64,000 nt of DNA from Bin87 sp965203985 (GTDB lineage: Bacteria > Chloroflexota > Dehalococcoidia > Lucifugimonadales > UBA3495): the NCBI GenBank assembly GCA_965203985.1, contig CBDBDS010000013.1, forward strand, positions 1-64,000, in the 5' to 3' direction. Made by a program: the position numbers and the translations under genes. The notes beneath the pieces were generated by a model. It did no database searches, was not told where the DNA came from, and saw only the letters and a list, made by a program, of their open reading frames with translations. Below, in pieces: positions 52,601 through 61,839 of this stretch; position 1 is the first letter of the stretch, and each line of letters opens with the position of its first letter.

Positions 52601-53389
52601 ATGACTAATCGTGAGGAAACCCGGCGTGAAGAACTCCGGCGCAAGGGCGATGAGATACGGGAGCGACTGCAACACGGCACGTATCCCGTGCGGGAACGTC
52701 CCCGGGCGACGGCCAGCATCCCCGGCCTGAGGAACTTTACCGGCGAGTCCATCTTTGGCGCGGTGTGGTCCCGACCCGGCCTGGACATCCGCTACCGGAT
52801 GCTGGCGACGCTGTCCGTCCTTTCTTCCCTCCAGCGCCTTTCGCAGTTTCAGACCTACGTCCACAGCGCGCTGAACCTGGGATTGGGGCCGGAGGAAATC
52901 CAGGAAGTGCCAATCCACTGCTCGCTCTACGCCGGGTTCCCCTCGGCGGTCAATTCCCTGGAGCTCGTGCACGAGGCCTTCCGTGACCGGGGCATCGAAG
53001 CGCCGCAGACCGAGGTTCCTGAGCTCAGCCTGGAGGAGATGGAGACACGGGGGCGCGAGCTCCGGGAGCAGCTCTTCGGCGCGGAGGGACAGGGAGGCTA
53101 CAACAGCGCGTTGATGGACCTTGCGCCGGACCTACGGGTGCTCACCTACCAGTACGGGTTCGGGGAGATTTTCTTCCGCCCGGGATTGGACCTGAAATCC
53201 AGGGTGGTGTGCACCACGGCCGCGCTGACGGCGCTGCGGGCCGACGGCCAGTTGCGCAACTTCCTGCGGGCCGGCCCTCGAGTGGGTTTCTCCAACGAGG
53301 AAATCGTGGAGGTGCTGATCCAGACCGGAGGGTACGCGGGCTACCCGGCGGCGTTGAATGCAATCTCCATCGCGGCCGAGGTCTGGTGA
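52601..53389 (+). CDS. Carboxymuconolactone decarboxylase-family protein, two domains
   Basis: A 262-residue all-helical protein with two AhpD/CMD-like units: about 50-130 ('GAVWSRPGLDIRYRMLATLSVLSSLQRLSQFQTYVHSALNLG') and about 175-260 ('EIFFRPGLDLKSRVVCTTAALTALRADGQLRNFLRAG'). Each half keeps the R-x-H-x or R-x-F-x type helix but not a clear C-x-x-C redox pair, so a decarboxylase-type rather than AhpD peroxidase role is favoured. GGAG precedes ATG. It fits breakdown of ring-cleavage products together with nearby hydrolases (inference). Confidence 0.87.
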   Translation: MTNREETRREELRRKGDEIRERLQHGTYPVRERPRATASIPGLRNFTGESIFGAVWSRPGLDIRYRMLATLSVLSSLQRLSQFQTYVHSALNLGLGPEEIQEVPIHCSLYAGFPSAVNSLELVHEAFRDRGIEAPQTEVPELSLEEMETRGRELREQLFGAEGQGGYNSALMDLAPDLRVLTYQYGFGEIFFRPGLDLKSRVVCTTAALTALRADGQLRNFLRAGPRVGFSNEEIVEVLIQTGGYAGYPAALNAISIAAEVW

Positions 53390-53424
53390 GGTCACCGTAG
53401 ACACGAGCCTTGCGCAAAGCCATC

Positions 53425-53512
53425 GTCAGAATCAGGATTACCGAGATTAGGGGATTTTCGGGATTTATGAATATCCGGCAAATCTCAAAATCCGGGAAAT
53501 CCTGATTCTGAC
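53425..53512. repeat. Family A palindromic repeat, GTCAGAATCAGG variant
   Basis: 88 bp from GTCAGAATCAGGATTACCG to AAATCCTGATTCTGAC. The shorter centre lacks the GGAACGGTTCC core. It lies between the decarboxylase-like gene and an alpha/beta hydrolase gene. Confidence 0.85.
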
Positions 53513-53625
53513 AGTCGCCGCCGGGATGGACTTTGCCCAAGCCTCGCCGCAGACTCGCCGATGTTGTTCCCGAGACCCGCGCAACAATAGATAGAATGTG
53601 TCTCATCACCGCTGGAGGGACCGCC

Positions 53626-54435
53626 ATGGCCGCCGTTGATTACTCCGTGCTGGACAACCCCGAGACGTCGGCCCGATCTTTTCATCCTCTGCGGGGCTGG
53701 ACGGATACGCCTCCCGGAGCGGTGGACTACGGGGTGAGCCTGTCCGACGGGACCACGCTGTCGTGCCGTTTCTTTGCGGTGGGGCGGGAAAACCCCACCG
53801 TGCTGTTTTTCTACGGCGGCGGCGAGAACGTCGCCCGTTACGACGAGATCGCGCCGCACTACAACGGAATCGGCGCGAACTTTTTCGTCGCCGACTACCG
53901 GGGCTTCGGCGCGTCCAGCGGGTCACCGAGCTTCAACACCATACTGTCGGACGCGCACGAGGTGCTGGACTGGTTACAGGATACGATGCGGACGCTGCGG
54001 TTCACGGGTCCGCTGTACGTCATGGGTCGCTCCATGGGTCGCCACTCCGCCGGTGAGCTTGCGATAGCCGCCGGCGACCGGATCAACGGCGTCATCATCG
54101 AGAGCGGGCGGCCCAACCTGGGACGCATAGCCCAGGGGCTGGAGCCGGAGGTGACACAGGCGCTGGAGGACGACTACCAGGCCAAGTTCTTTGCCATCCA
54201 CATTCCCGCGCTGGTGATCCACGGCCAGTGGGACGAATCGGCGCCGTTGGCCGACGCGGTGGACATGTTCAACAAGCTGGAGACTGCCCACAAGCACCTG
54301 GAGATCATACCGGGCGCGGGCCACAACGATCTGATGTACGTGGGCTTCCAGCAGTACTTCACCGCTATCAGGGGCTTCATGGCACGGTACGCAGATCCGA
54401 GCACGGTAATCCCGCCTGCAAGCGACACCGCCTAG
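53626..54435 (+). CDS. Alpha/beta hydrolase
   Basis: A 269-residue alpha/beta hydrolase of the esterase/prolyl-oligopeptidase-like group. The nucleophile elbow is G-R-S-M-G (VMGRSMGRHSA), the acid is the Asp of 'IHGQWDESAP' and the base the His of 'IPGAGHNDLMYVG'. The strand 'PTVLFFYGGGENVARYDEIAPHYNGIG' supplies the oxyanion turn. ATG at 53626 is chosen because GGAGGGA is 7 bp before it; the frame is open upstream but without such a signal. It is unrelated to the hydrolase at 51459 apart from fold. Confidence 0.9.
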   Translation: MAAVDYSVLDNPETSARSFHPLRGWTDTPPGAVDYGVSLSDGTTLSCRFFAVGRENPTVLFFYGGGENVARYDEIAPHYNGIGANFFVADYRGFGASSGSPSFNTILSDAHEVLDWLQDTMRTLRFTGPLYVMGRSMGRHSAGELAIAAGDRINGVIIESGRPNLGRIAQGLEPEVTQALEDDYQAKFFAIHIPALVIHGQWDESAPLADAVDMFNKLETAHKHLEIIPGAGHNDLMYVGFQQYFTAIRGFMARYADPSTVIPPASDTA

Positions 54436-54494
54436 CTGGAAAACTCCGAAACCGTGCAGCGTTCCTATCCGGTCAAGGGTTTGGGAGACTCAGC

Positions 54495-55822
54495 CTACGC
54501 CGCTTCGGCCGCCAGCGGCGCCCGACGCTCCGGACGCCGCGCCACCGCCATCAGGAGCATCCCCGAGGCCTGCGCCGCCGCCGAGAAAAGGATCAGGATG
54601 GTGTAGCTGCCGGTCAGGTCGTACACCACCGGCCCCACGATCTGCCCCAGGCCCAGACCGCCGGCCTCGAAGGGACGCATGGCGCCGGCGATGGCGCCGT
54701 AGGAGTTGCGGCCGAAATAGTCGGCCAGCAGCATGTATATCAGCACCTCCAGCGCGCTGTGGAATAACCCCCAGAACACCCCGTAGGCGTAGGCTGCCGC
54801 CAGCGAATTCACCTGAAACAGCCAAAGGGTCGCCAGCGCCGACACGCCCATGGCCGCCACGATGCACCAGCGCGGGGTCAGCCTGCCCGCCACCTGACCC
54901 CACACCAGGCTGCTAACGCCAGGAAGGTGCTGATGCTGAGCACGCCCGTCGCCTGCGGAGTGGTCAGTCTCGCGGACTCGTGCAGGTAGGGAACCAGGCT
55001 GAACCCCAGGCCGGAACTGCCACTGACGTTCAGGAAGGCGACCATCGACACCATCCAGAAGGCTTTGGTCCGCATCGCCTCCCGGGACGTCCAGCTCACC
55101 TCTTCGCCGGGGCGCGCCGCCGGACCGTGGCCGGCCCGTGCCGACGCGGGGCTGCCTGACTGTGCAGTCGCGCCGGTCGCCCGGGCGCCGTCGGGCAGCA
55201 TCCCGATGTCCTCCGGACGCCGGCGCATGATGACGATCATGGGGATCGCCACGAACAGGCTCAAAACCCCCATCAGCCGGAAGGCCATCCGCCAGTCGGC
55301 CAGCACCGTGATCACGGAAAACGCTTGGATGATGAGCGCGCCGCTGATGGGACGATAGATGCCCGTCAATGCCAGCGCGATGTTGCGGCGCCGGTTGAAG
55401 AAGTTGACCGCCATCGTCCGCGGCACCACACCGATGAGGAAGGGTTGACTGATGGCCCGCCCGATGATCGCGGCGATCATGAATTGCCAGGAACTGGTCA
55501 CTTCGGCGATTGCCAACATGGACAAGCCTAGGACAATCGCTCCGATGGGCATGAGCCATCGGGGACCGTACCGGTCTGCCAGGCGTCCGGCAAAGGGGGC
55601 GAAGACACCCGACAGCGCTACCCCGCAGCTGGCGGCAAGGCCGATGTGGGTTCGGGCCCAACCGGTGTCGTCAATGATGTAGGTCTGCACTCCTCCCAAC
55701 ACCACGCCAGCCGGCGCCGTCGCCACGAACGCCCCGGCGGCCGACAGGCCGAGTACCAGCCAACCGTAGTAGAAGGGTGTGTTGGGTCGCCAGTTGAGGA
55801 GAGCCGAAAGAGAAGACGCCAT
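54495..55822 (-). pseudogene. MFS transporter gene broken by a frameshift
   Basis: On the minus strand an ATG at 55822 (MASSLSALLNWRP) gives the first about 300 residues of a 12-helix MFS transporter ('FAGRLADRYGPRWLMPIGAIVLGLSML', 'LISTFLA'). Near 54911-54921 the frame changes: the reading frame that ends at 54878 becomes 'LAAWCGVRW' and stops, while the other frame continues 'SSLVWGQVAGRLTPRW' to a normal C-terminus at 54495. One base gained or lost explains it. A real mutation or a base-calling error cannot be told apart here. Confidence 0.8.
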
Positions 55823-55873
55823 GCGCCTGACACTTGTATCAGACCGTTGACATTGGGACAAGCAGCCGCCTCC

Positions 55874-56022
55874 CCTCACGCGTACCCAGTTTGGCGAGAT
55901 TGGGGAATTTGCATGGATGCACAGGATGGACAAGATTTGATTGATGCGCCGCGCCATAGCGGTTCAGGCTCGAAGCGGGCAGCAGAGGCGTCCCAATGGC
56001 AGCAAAGCGGGTACGCGTGAGG
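55874..56022. mobile_element. Family C element with a different interior
   Basis: A 149-bp element with perfect 14-bp terminal inverted repeats CCTCACGCGTACCC (55874) and GGGTACGCGTGAGG (to 56022). Flanking 8-mers CCGCCTCC and CCGCCTAC match at 7 of 8 positions. The interior has an ATTTGCATGGATGCACAGGATG block and no GTCATTGCGAG core, unlike the element at 52431. Confidence 0.85.
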
Positions 56023-56067
56023 CCGCCTACCATTGGGAGGCAGGCTGTCCCGAAAGCGCCAAGCCGG

Positions 56068-57243
56068 CTAGAGAGTTTCCAGGACTCGCGCTATGCGTTC
56101 CACCCCTTCCACAACTCGGTCAGCGGGAGACCGCATCAGGGCAATACGGAAGTGTCCTTCACCGCTTTCGCCAAAGCCGATGCCGGGGGTTACCACCACT
56201 CCTTCCCGCTCCACCAGCAGTTCGGCCAACTCCGTCGATGACACATCTGCCGAGTAGCGAGGAAACAGGAAAGTGGCCCCCTCGGGCAGCGGACAGTGCA
56301 CGCCGGGAACCTGGGACAACCGGCCGGCGCAGCGCGCGCGCAGTTCATCGCAATCCTCCCGCCACCTGGGCAAGTGATCCTGGGGGCCCTGGAGGGCGGC
56401 CACCCCAGCCATCTGCACAAAGGGAGAGACAAAACTGGCCGTCTGCTCCTGGATCTTCAGCAGTGGCTCCAGCAGGTTTGACTGAGCCACGATGCAGCCC
56501 AACCGCCAGCCGGACATCGAATAGGCCTTGGTGAAGGTGTAACTGGTCAGCGTTCGCTCCGCCATACCCTCCAAGTTCGCGATGGTAACGTGCCGGTTGG
56601 AATCGTAGAGGAAATACTCGTAGGTCTCATCGCAAACGACCAGCAGGTCCTGCTCCCGGGCCAGACGCGCTACGGCTGCCAATTCTTCCTCGGTGTAGAC
56701 CCGGCCCGTGGGATTGTTGGGGTTGTTGACGACAATCATTTTGGTACGCGAGGTGACGTATTCCTGCAATTGCTCGTAGCTGATGTGGTATTCCTCCTCT
56801 TCGCTGAGTGGCACGGCTACTGGCACACCCTCGGCCATCTCCACCTGCTGACTGAAGCTGACCCACGTAGGCTCGAGCACCAGCACTTCATCTCCCGCCT
56901 CAATGTAGGCGTTTATGGCCTCATACAGCCCCATCTTGCTGCCGGGAGTTACCAGGATATCGCCGTCGGGATCAACGGCGCGGCCATTATGGGCGGCCAG
57001 CTTCGCGGACATGGCCTGGCGCAACTCGGGGAGCCCACGGGACGAACTGATGTTGGTAAGTCCTGCGTTCAGGGCCTGGATCCCGGCGTCAATGATGTGC
57101 TGCGGGGTCACGTGGTGCGGACTGGACTGACCCAGGTCAATCACGTCGTGACCCTGCCGGGCCAGTTGCCGGGCTTTTTCGCCGGCGGCCAGGGTGGCCG
57201 GGGGTTGAACTCGTTGGATGCGCGTCGCGGGAGCCCTGGTCAT
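56068..57243 (-). CDS. PLP-dependent aminotransferase, class I/II
   Basis: A 391-residue fold-type-I aminotransferase. Near the N-terminus, 'DVIDLGQSSPHHVTP' replaces the usual 'I-x-L-x-x-G-E-P'. The substrate helix includes N-N-P-N-N-P-T-G; D-E-T-Y-E-Y is the cofactor-binding Asp/Tyr stretch. The PLP lysine is in 'SYTFTKAYSMSGWRLG', and Arg of 'GHFRIALMRS' would bind the substrate carboxylate. Aspartate- or aromatic-type amino acids are likely substrates. A MITE and fragment occupy the leader upstream (57244-57582). Confidence 0.92.
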   Translation of the reverse strand: MTRAPATRIQRVQPPATLAAGEKARQLARQGHDVIDLGQSSPHHVTPQHIIDAGIQALNAGLTNISSSRGLPELRQAMSAKLAAHNGRAVDPDGDILVTPGSKMGLYEAINAYIEAGDEVLVLEPTWVSFSQQVEMAEGVPVAVPLSEEEEYHISYEQLQEYVTSRTKMIVVNNPNNPTGRVYTEEELAAVARLAREQDLLVVCDETYEYFLYDSNRHVTIANLEGMAERTLTSYTFTKAYSMSGWRLGCIVAQSNLLEPLLKIQEQTASFVSPFVQMAGVAALQGPQDHLPRWREDCDELRARCAGRLSQVPGVHCPLPEGATFLFPRYSADVSSTELAELLVEREGVVVTPGIGFGESGEGHFRIALMRSPADRVVEGVERIARVLETL

Positions 57244-57265
57244 GGTTCACCTCTTTTCTGTTCTG

Positions 57266-57297
57266 GCAGCGCAGTTTAGCAATCTCGTTGCCAACGA
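57266..57297. repeat. Fragment of the GTCATTGCGAG-type core
   Basis: GGCAGCGCAGTTTAGCAATC and the following CTCGTTGCC match a half of the family core with one worn end. Too short to be an intact element. Confidence 0.5.
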
Positions 57298-57318
57298 GCC
57301 ACACGCCCGGCTAAACCG

Positions 57319-57476
57319 GCTGGGCTTTCGATTGTGGGGTTGCGTCATTGCGAGCGCAGCGCGGCAATCTCGTTGGTGTAGGGGAGTCCGTTGGGGCAGA
57401 CATTGTTGCTATGGCGTAGAGATTGCCACGGCGCAAGCGCCTCCCAATGACCACCGCCTGGATTCTGAACACTTAC
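57319..57476. mobile_element. Family B MITE-like element, one end worn
   Basis: The right end (CCTGGATTCTGAACACTTAC) is the complement of the family B terminus GTAASTGTTCAGAATCCAGG. The interior (GTCATTGCGAGCG...GCCTCCCAATGAC) is in the opposite orientation to the copies at 15236 and 44199. The left end is degraded, so no target duplication can be read. It lies between the aminotransferase and exonuclease genes. Confidence 0.65.
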
Positions 57477-57582
57477 CGGCTCCCGGGGAGCTTCTAATGC
57501 GGCCCACTGCCTGTGCTAAAATCGGGCGCGGAGGGCAATTTCCCCTTTCCTTCCGGGGATGGTATGGCTGAGGGCACAGAGC

Positions 57583-58350
57583 ATGAGACTGATTTCATGG
57601 AACGTTAACGGCATCCGGGCAGTTCACAAAAAGGGATTTCTTGAGTGGTTTCAGGAAGAGCAGCCCGACGTGCTGTGCCTCCAGGAAACTAAGGCCCACG
57701 AGTCCCAGTTGCCCACCGCATTGAAGCAGGTGGAGGGCTATTCCAACTGGTTCACCACTCCGGAGCGCAAGGGTTACAGCGGCGTGGGCCTCTACACCCG
57801 CGAAGGGCATGAACCCCGCAGCGTCAGTTTCGGCCTGGGCGTCGAACGGTTCGACAGCGAGGGGCGCACCATCGTCGCCGACTTCGACGATTTCGTGTTC
57901 CTGGGCATATATTTCCCCAACGGCAAGCAATCCGCCGAACGTCTGCGTTACAAGATGGAGTTCTACGACGCCTTCCTGGATTACGTGGACACGCTGCGAC
58001 GGGAAGGCCGCAGTGTGATCGTGTGCGGCGACGTAAATACCGCCCACAAGGAAATCGACCTTGCCCGGCCCAAGGAAAACGCAAAGATTTCCGGCTTTCT
58101 CCCGGAGGAACGGGCCTGGATGGACACCTTCCTGGAACACGGCTACATCGACACCTTTCGCCGGTTCAACCAGGAACCGCACAACTACAGCTGGTGGAAC
58201 CAGGTGACTCGGGCACGGGATCGGAACGTGGGCTGGCGCATCGACTACTTCTTCACCGACAGCGATTTCGCCTCCAACCTGACCGATGCCTTCATACTGC
58301 CCGACGTGATGGGATCCGACCACTGCCCCGTGGGCATCGACATTTCCTGA
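57583..58350 (+). CDS. xth: Exodeoxyribonuclease III (AP endonuclease)
   Basis: A 255-residue Mg-dependent DNA-repair enzyme of the EEP fold. MRLISWNVNGIRA contains the first metal-site Asn, CLQETKA the catalytic Glu, 'CGDVNTAHKEIDLA' the Asp/Asn pair, and 'GWRIDYFFTD' and 'SDHCPVGIDI' the final Asp-His. All signature residues are present, and the length is normal. It cuts at abasic sites and trims 3' ends in base-excision repair. The start at 57583 is chosen for its fit to the family; upstream codons are extra. It is followed by a family A repeat. Confidence 0.95.
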   Translation: MRLISWNVNGIRAVHKKGFLEWFQEEQPDVLCLQETKAHESQLPTALKQVEGYSNWFTTPERKGYSGVGLYTREGHEPRSVSFGLGVERFDSEGRTIVADFDDFVFLGIYFPNGKQSAERLRYKMEFYDAFLDYVDTLRREGRSVIVCGDVNTAHKEIDLARPKENAKISGFLPEERAWMDTFLEHGYIDTFRRFNQEPHNYSWWNQVTRARDRNVGWRIDYFFTDSDFASNLTDAFILPDVMGSDHCPVGIDIS

Positions 58351-58402
58351 GCTTCCCTATCGGGTAGCGCCGCTCCTTGTTGCGCGAGCGCCTTCGTGAA
58401 TC

Positions 58403-58512
58403 GTCGGAAGCAGGATTTACGGGATTTCGTGATTGGGCAGGATTGGAAGGTCTCCATCACGGAACGATCCCAATCCTGATGATCCCCAAATCTTGAAAAT
58501 CCTGATTCTGAC
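58403..58512. repeat. Family A palindromic repeat
   Basis: A 110-bp copy from GTCGGAAGCAGGATTTACGG to AAATCCTGATTCTGAC, with the central GTCTCCATCACGGAACG. Its uninterrupted middle aligns with the reconstructed empty site at 44144, which supports the nested insertion there. It lies upstream of the riboswitch, 53 bp after exonuclease III. Confidence 0.85.
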
Positions 58513-58668
58513 GTTTCCCCGCCGCGCGCGCTCCCACTCCGCTCAGCGGCGCCGTTGCGTTGAACTCGCCAGGTTGACTGCCCGATGCCGTCGTGCTAAC
58601 TTGCCGGTGTTAACAATTGAACCCTCCAACCAACGCCTGTTGGTGGCCCGTCGCTCCAACCTATAGCC

Positions 58669-58868
58669 GACGCCGGTTGGCACTCGGTCGAAAAGCGCGG
58701 GACAAAAGGAAATCCGGTGAAAATCCGGTGCGGTCGCGCCACTGTAATTGGCGAGACGCGCTTCTTGCGGCATCCTGCCAGAAAGTATGCCGATGAAAAC
58801 CACTGTCCGCCCCAGCGGATGGGAAGGTGGAGACGCGTCGCTATAAGCCATCAGCCAGGAAGCCTGCC
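58669..58868 (+). promoter_or_regulatory. Cobalamin (AdoCbl) riboswitch
   Basis: About 200 nt with the characteristic order of cobalamin aptamer blocks: GGTTGGCACTCGGTCGAAAA..., AAAAGGAAATCCGGTGAAAATCCGG, GCGGTCGCGCCACTGTAATT, then GATGAAAACCACTGTCC, GGGAAGGTGG and the B12 box CAGCCAGGAAGCCTGCC (58852-58868). This fits the conserved core and the B12 box of the class. Downstream lies an intrinsic terminator (58964) and then an ABC-importer operon from 59104. High cobalamin should therefore shut off the importer by termination. Confidence 0.92.
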
Positions 58869-58963
58869 ATCAGGGGTACTCTAGCTGCACTTCGCGGAAC
58901 GAGTGAAGCAGATCTGTTGGCAGGTTGCGAATCTGCGACAGCCCAACAGGACGCCCGAACACG

Positions 58964-58996
58964 AGCCCCGTTCACCCAGTGCGGACGGGGTCTTTT
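58964..58996 (+). terminator. Riboswitch-linked intrinsic terminator
   Basis: A 7-bp stem GCCCCGT/ACGGGGT (one G-U pair) followed by CTTTT. A competing stem of CTGTTGG with CCAACAG (58915-58949) lies just before it. The arrangement is consistent with cobalamin-controlled transcription termination before the importer gene at 59104. Confidence 0.65.
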
Positions 58997-59103
58997 GCTG
59001 CCCTTACGCGGACAGCGTCCCCGCGCCGCTGATCCTGCGAAGTTGGAACTCGCTTGAGCGGTGGTGTTCATCGGAAAATCACGGGACGTCCTGGAGGACA
59101 AAG

Positions 59104-60840
59104 ATGCCTAACGTACTTTCGAACAGTTTCAGAATTGCATTACCATTAGGCTTGAGCCTGATGTTCCTGCTGGCGGTGGCCTGCGGGTCTCCCGCCGCGA
59201 CCAGCGAGCCGGCCCAGCCGGCGGCGGGCAGCGCGCCCGAGGCAACTGCACCGGCGGCGGCTGTTCCTCAGCCGGCGGTCGCGACCGCCATTCCGGTTCA
59301 GTCTGCGGCGTCATCGTCTCCCGCGCAACCAACGGACGAGCCGGCGGCTGAGACCCTTGTGGACCGGCCCATGCTGAAAGCGGGCGTCATCTGGCTGGAC
59401 AGCCCCCTGGATCCGGTGGAGGGCGGCTACGTCGCCACCCAATCGGCAATGTCGGAGACCTTGTTCCGTCTCTCAGGAACCACCCTGAGTCCCGAACCGT
59501 GGCTGGCGACGGACGCCACACAAGTGGAGCCCTTTATGTGGAGGATAGGTATCCGGGAGGGTGTCAAGTTCCACAACGGAAACGTGATGGATGCACAAGC
59601 GGTGAAGGCTTCCCTGGAGCGGGCTATCCGATTGTCGTCGGCGGCGGCCAGTACATTGTCCGTTGACACGATAACGGTCGAGGACGCGCAAACCGTCACC
59701 ATCACAACGACCGTACAGCAGCCCACCCTGCCGGGCTTGTTGATCTTGCCTGCCCTCGCCATCACCGATGCGGCGGCGGCGGACACAGCCGGAGAGGGCA
59801 ATTTCATCGCTGCCGGAGCCCTTACCGGCCCGTACATCCCCACCGAGTACGCTCCAAAGGAACACCTTAGCAGCGTGGCCAACGACGACTATTGGGGCGG
59901 AACGCCTCCGCTGGCCGGCATCGAGCACATCGCCATTCCCGACACCAACAGCCGTGAGTTGGCCCTGCAAGCCGGGGACATTGACGTTGCCGTCAACGTA
60001 TCACCAGATGGCGCCCAGGCGATCAACGCCCATCAAGGGACACATACCGAGACATCCGGCATAGGCACCTCGCTAGTCCTGTGGTGGGTGAATTTTGAGC
60101 GCGGCACCCTGGCCGACCCGCTGGTGCGCCGGGCGGTGGCCCACGCCATTGACCGGGAGAGCATCGCCGGTTTGGTCGCTCCTCCCGGATCCGGGTCCTT
60201 CGCTGAGCTCCTGCTCCCGGAAGCCCTGGTGGCGTGTCCCGGCGTGAACGCGCCGGGTTACGATCCTGACGCAGCGCGTGATTTGCTGGCGCAGGCCGGC
60301 TACACCGACAGCGACGGCGACGGAATCCTGGACAAGGAAGGTCAGCCGCTGGAAATTATTATCGGCGGTTACCCCGAGCGGTTCCAGCTACCCATTATGG
60401 CCGAGACCGCCCAGGCCATGCTCGCTGATGTGGGCATCAAGGTCGAGGTGCTCATAACAGAATGGTCGGTGGTCAAGGAGCCGGCATGGGATCTCTTCGG
60501 CTGGTACAACGGTATCGTGCAAGGCGGGGGAGACCCGGTGTTCAACATCAGCAAGTTCGCCGGGTTGAAGGGCGACGCTAGCGGCAGCGGGACCAACAAT
60601 TACGGGCACTACGACGCTTCCCGCCTGGTGGAAATAATCACCCCCTCCACATCCGTGGCCGACCTGGCGGGTCGAAAGGAGATAGCCTGCGAGGCTCTGG
60701 CGGTGGTCACGGAAGAAGCCGCATTCTTGCCGGTGGCGCATGTGAATCTGGTGTACGGCGTCAGTGACCGGGTCACCGATTTCGAGGCCCACCCAACCTC
60801 CCACTATTTCTTCGACCACCGAATTGGACTGAGCGAGTAA
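59104..60840 (+). CDS. ABC importer, family 5 substrate-binding lipoprotein (Opp/Dpp/Nik type)
   Basis: A 578-residue extracytoplasmic solute-binding protein. The N-terminal signal ends in the lipobox L-A-V-A-C, so it is a lipoprotein, followed by a Pro/Ala/Thr/Ser-rich linker (about 25-80). The body is SBP family 5: 'GVKFHNGNVMDAQAVKASLERAI' and 'LVRRAVAHAIDRESIAGLV', then 'YDPDAARDLLAQAGYTDSDGDGILDKEGQPLEI', typical of oligopeptide/nickel binders. It is preceded by a cobalamin riboswitch and followed by two permease genes. The regulation suggests a cobalt, nickel, corrinoid or similar ligand, not a simple peptide (inference). Confidence 0.93.
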   Translation: MPNVLSNSFRIALPLGLSLMFLLAVACGSPAATSEPAQPAAGSAPEATAPAAAVPQPAVATAIPVQSAASSSPAQPTDEPAAETLVDRPMLKAGVIWLDSPLDPVEGGYVATQSAMSETLFRLSGTTLSPEPWLATDATQVEPFMWRIGIREGVKFHNGNVMDAQAVKASLERAIRLSSAAASTLSVDTITVEDAQTVTITTTVQQPTLPGLLILPALAITDAAAADTAGEGNFIAAGALTGPYIPTEYAPKEHLSSVANDDYWGGTPPLAGIEHIAIPDTNSRELALQAGDIDVAVNVSPDGAQAINAHQGTHTETSGIGTSLVLWWVNFERGTLADPLVRRAVAHAIDRESIAGLVAPPGSGSFAELLLPEALVACPGVNAPGYDPDAARDLLAQAGYTDSDGDGILDKEGQPLEIIIGGYPERFQLPIMAETAQAMLADVGIKVEVLITEWSVVKEPAWDLFGWYNGIVQGGGDPVFNISKFAGLKGDASGSGTNNYGHYDASRLVEIITPSTSVADLAGRKEIACEALAVVTEEAAFLPVAHVNLVYGVSDRVTDFEAHPTSHYFFDHRIGLSE

Positions 60841-60882
60841 GCGAGATATCGGGATAACGGGTGGAGGTATAGGTTCCCCAGG

Positions 60883-61830
60883 ATGGGAGCATACCTGGTA
60901 CGAAGGTTTGCCACGCTGCCGCTGCTGCTCCTGGGCATCTCGGCGGCCAGCTTCGCCCTGCTGAACCTGGCGCCGGGAGACCCGGCCGAGATTGTGCTGC
61001 GCCAGCGCAACCCGGCCCAGTTGCCCAGCCAGGCGGAGGTGTCGGCCATGCGCATCGAGCTGGGCCTGGACGCTCCTTTGCCGGTGCAATACGTTCGCTG
61101 GGTGTCGCAAGCCCTGGCGGGTGACATGGGGCGATCCTACGTGACCGAACAGCCGGTGGCTGCCCAGCTTGCCCGCCGGACCGTCCCCACGGCGCTGCTC
61201 ACGGCGGCCGCCCTGGCCCTGGCGCTGCTGGTCGCCGTGCCCGTGGGAATCCTGTCCGCCCAGCGACGCGGCAGCCCGGTGGACACCCTTGCCCGACTGA
61301 TGGCGCTGGTGGGCGCGGCGGCTCCTTCGTACGCCCTGGCGTACGGGCTGATCATCCTGTTCGCGGTGAAACTGTCGTGGCTGCCGGCCCTGGGCTACGG
61401 TTCTCCCGCCCAGGTCGTGCTGCCGGCCTTTGCGCTGTCTCTTGCGCCAATGGCTCAACTGATGCGGCTGATACGTGCCAGCATGCTGGAAACGCTGGGA
61501 CAGGACTACATCCGAACCGCGCGGGCCAAGGGGCTGCCCGAACAAACCGTCGCCTTCCGGCACGCCTTGCGCAACGCGATGCTGCCGGCTATCGGGGCTA
61601 CCGGGGTCAACCTCGGATATCTGCTCAGCGGCGCCGTCATCGTGGAGACCATCTTCACCTGGCCCGGTTTGGGTCAGCTGATGGTGGGGGCGGCGCTGAC
61701 CCGGGACTACCCTGTGGTGCAGGGGTTCGTTGCCTATATCGCCGTGGTGGTGCTGCTGGTCAATCTGGCCGCGGACATCGCCCTGCGCATCGCTGACCCA
61801 CGCCTGCGCTTCGGTCGGGACGAGATGTAG
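60883..61830 (+). CDS. ABC importer permease, DppB/NikB type
   Basis: A 315-residue membrane protein with about six helices. The first is 'FATLPLLLLGISAASFALLNLAPG', the start of the DppB/OppB type, followed by the usual periplasmic 'GDPAEIVLRQRNPAQLPSQAEVSAMRIELGL'. The EAA loop, where the ATPase docks, is 'TARAKGLPEQTVAFRHALRNAMLPAIG'. It follows the binding-protein gene by 42 bp and precedes the second permease by 9 bp, one operon under the cobalamin riboswitch. Confidence 0.93.
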   Translation: MGAYLVRRFATLPLLLLGISAASFALLNLAPGDPAEIVLRQRNPAQLPSQAEVSAMRIELGLDAPLPVQYVRWVSQALAGDMGRSYVTEQPVAAQLARRTVPTALLTAAALALALLVAVPVGILSAQRRGSPVDTLARLMALVGAAAPSYALAYGLIILFAVKLSWLPALGYGSPAQVVLPAFALSLAPMAQLMRLIRASMLETLGQDYIRTARAKGLPEQTVAFRHALRNAMLPAIGATGVNLGYLLSGAVIVETIFTWPGLGQLMVGAALTRDYPVVQGFVAYIAVVVLLVNLAADIALRIADPRLRFGRDEM

Positions 61831-61839
61831 CTGCGGATT

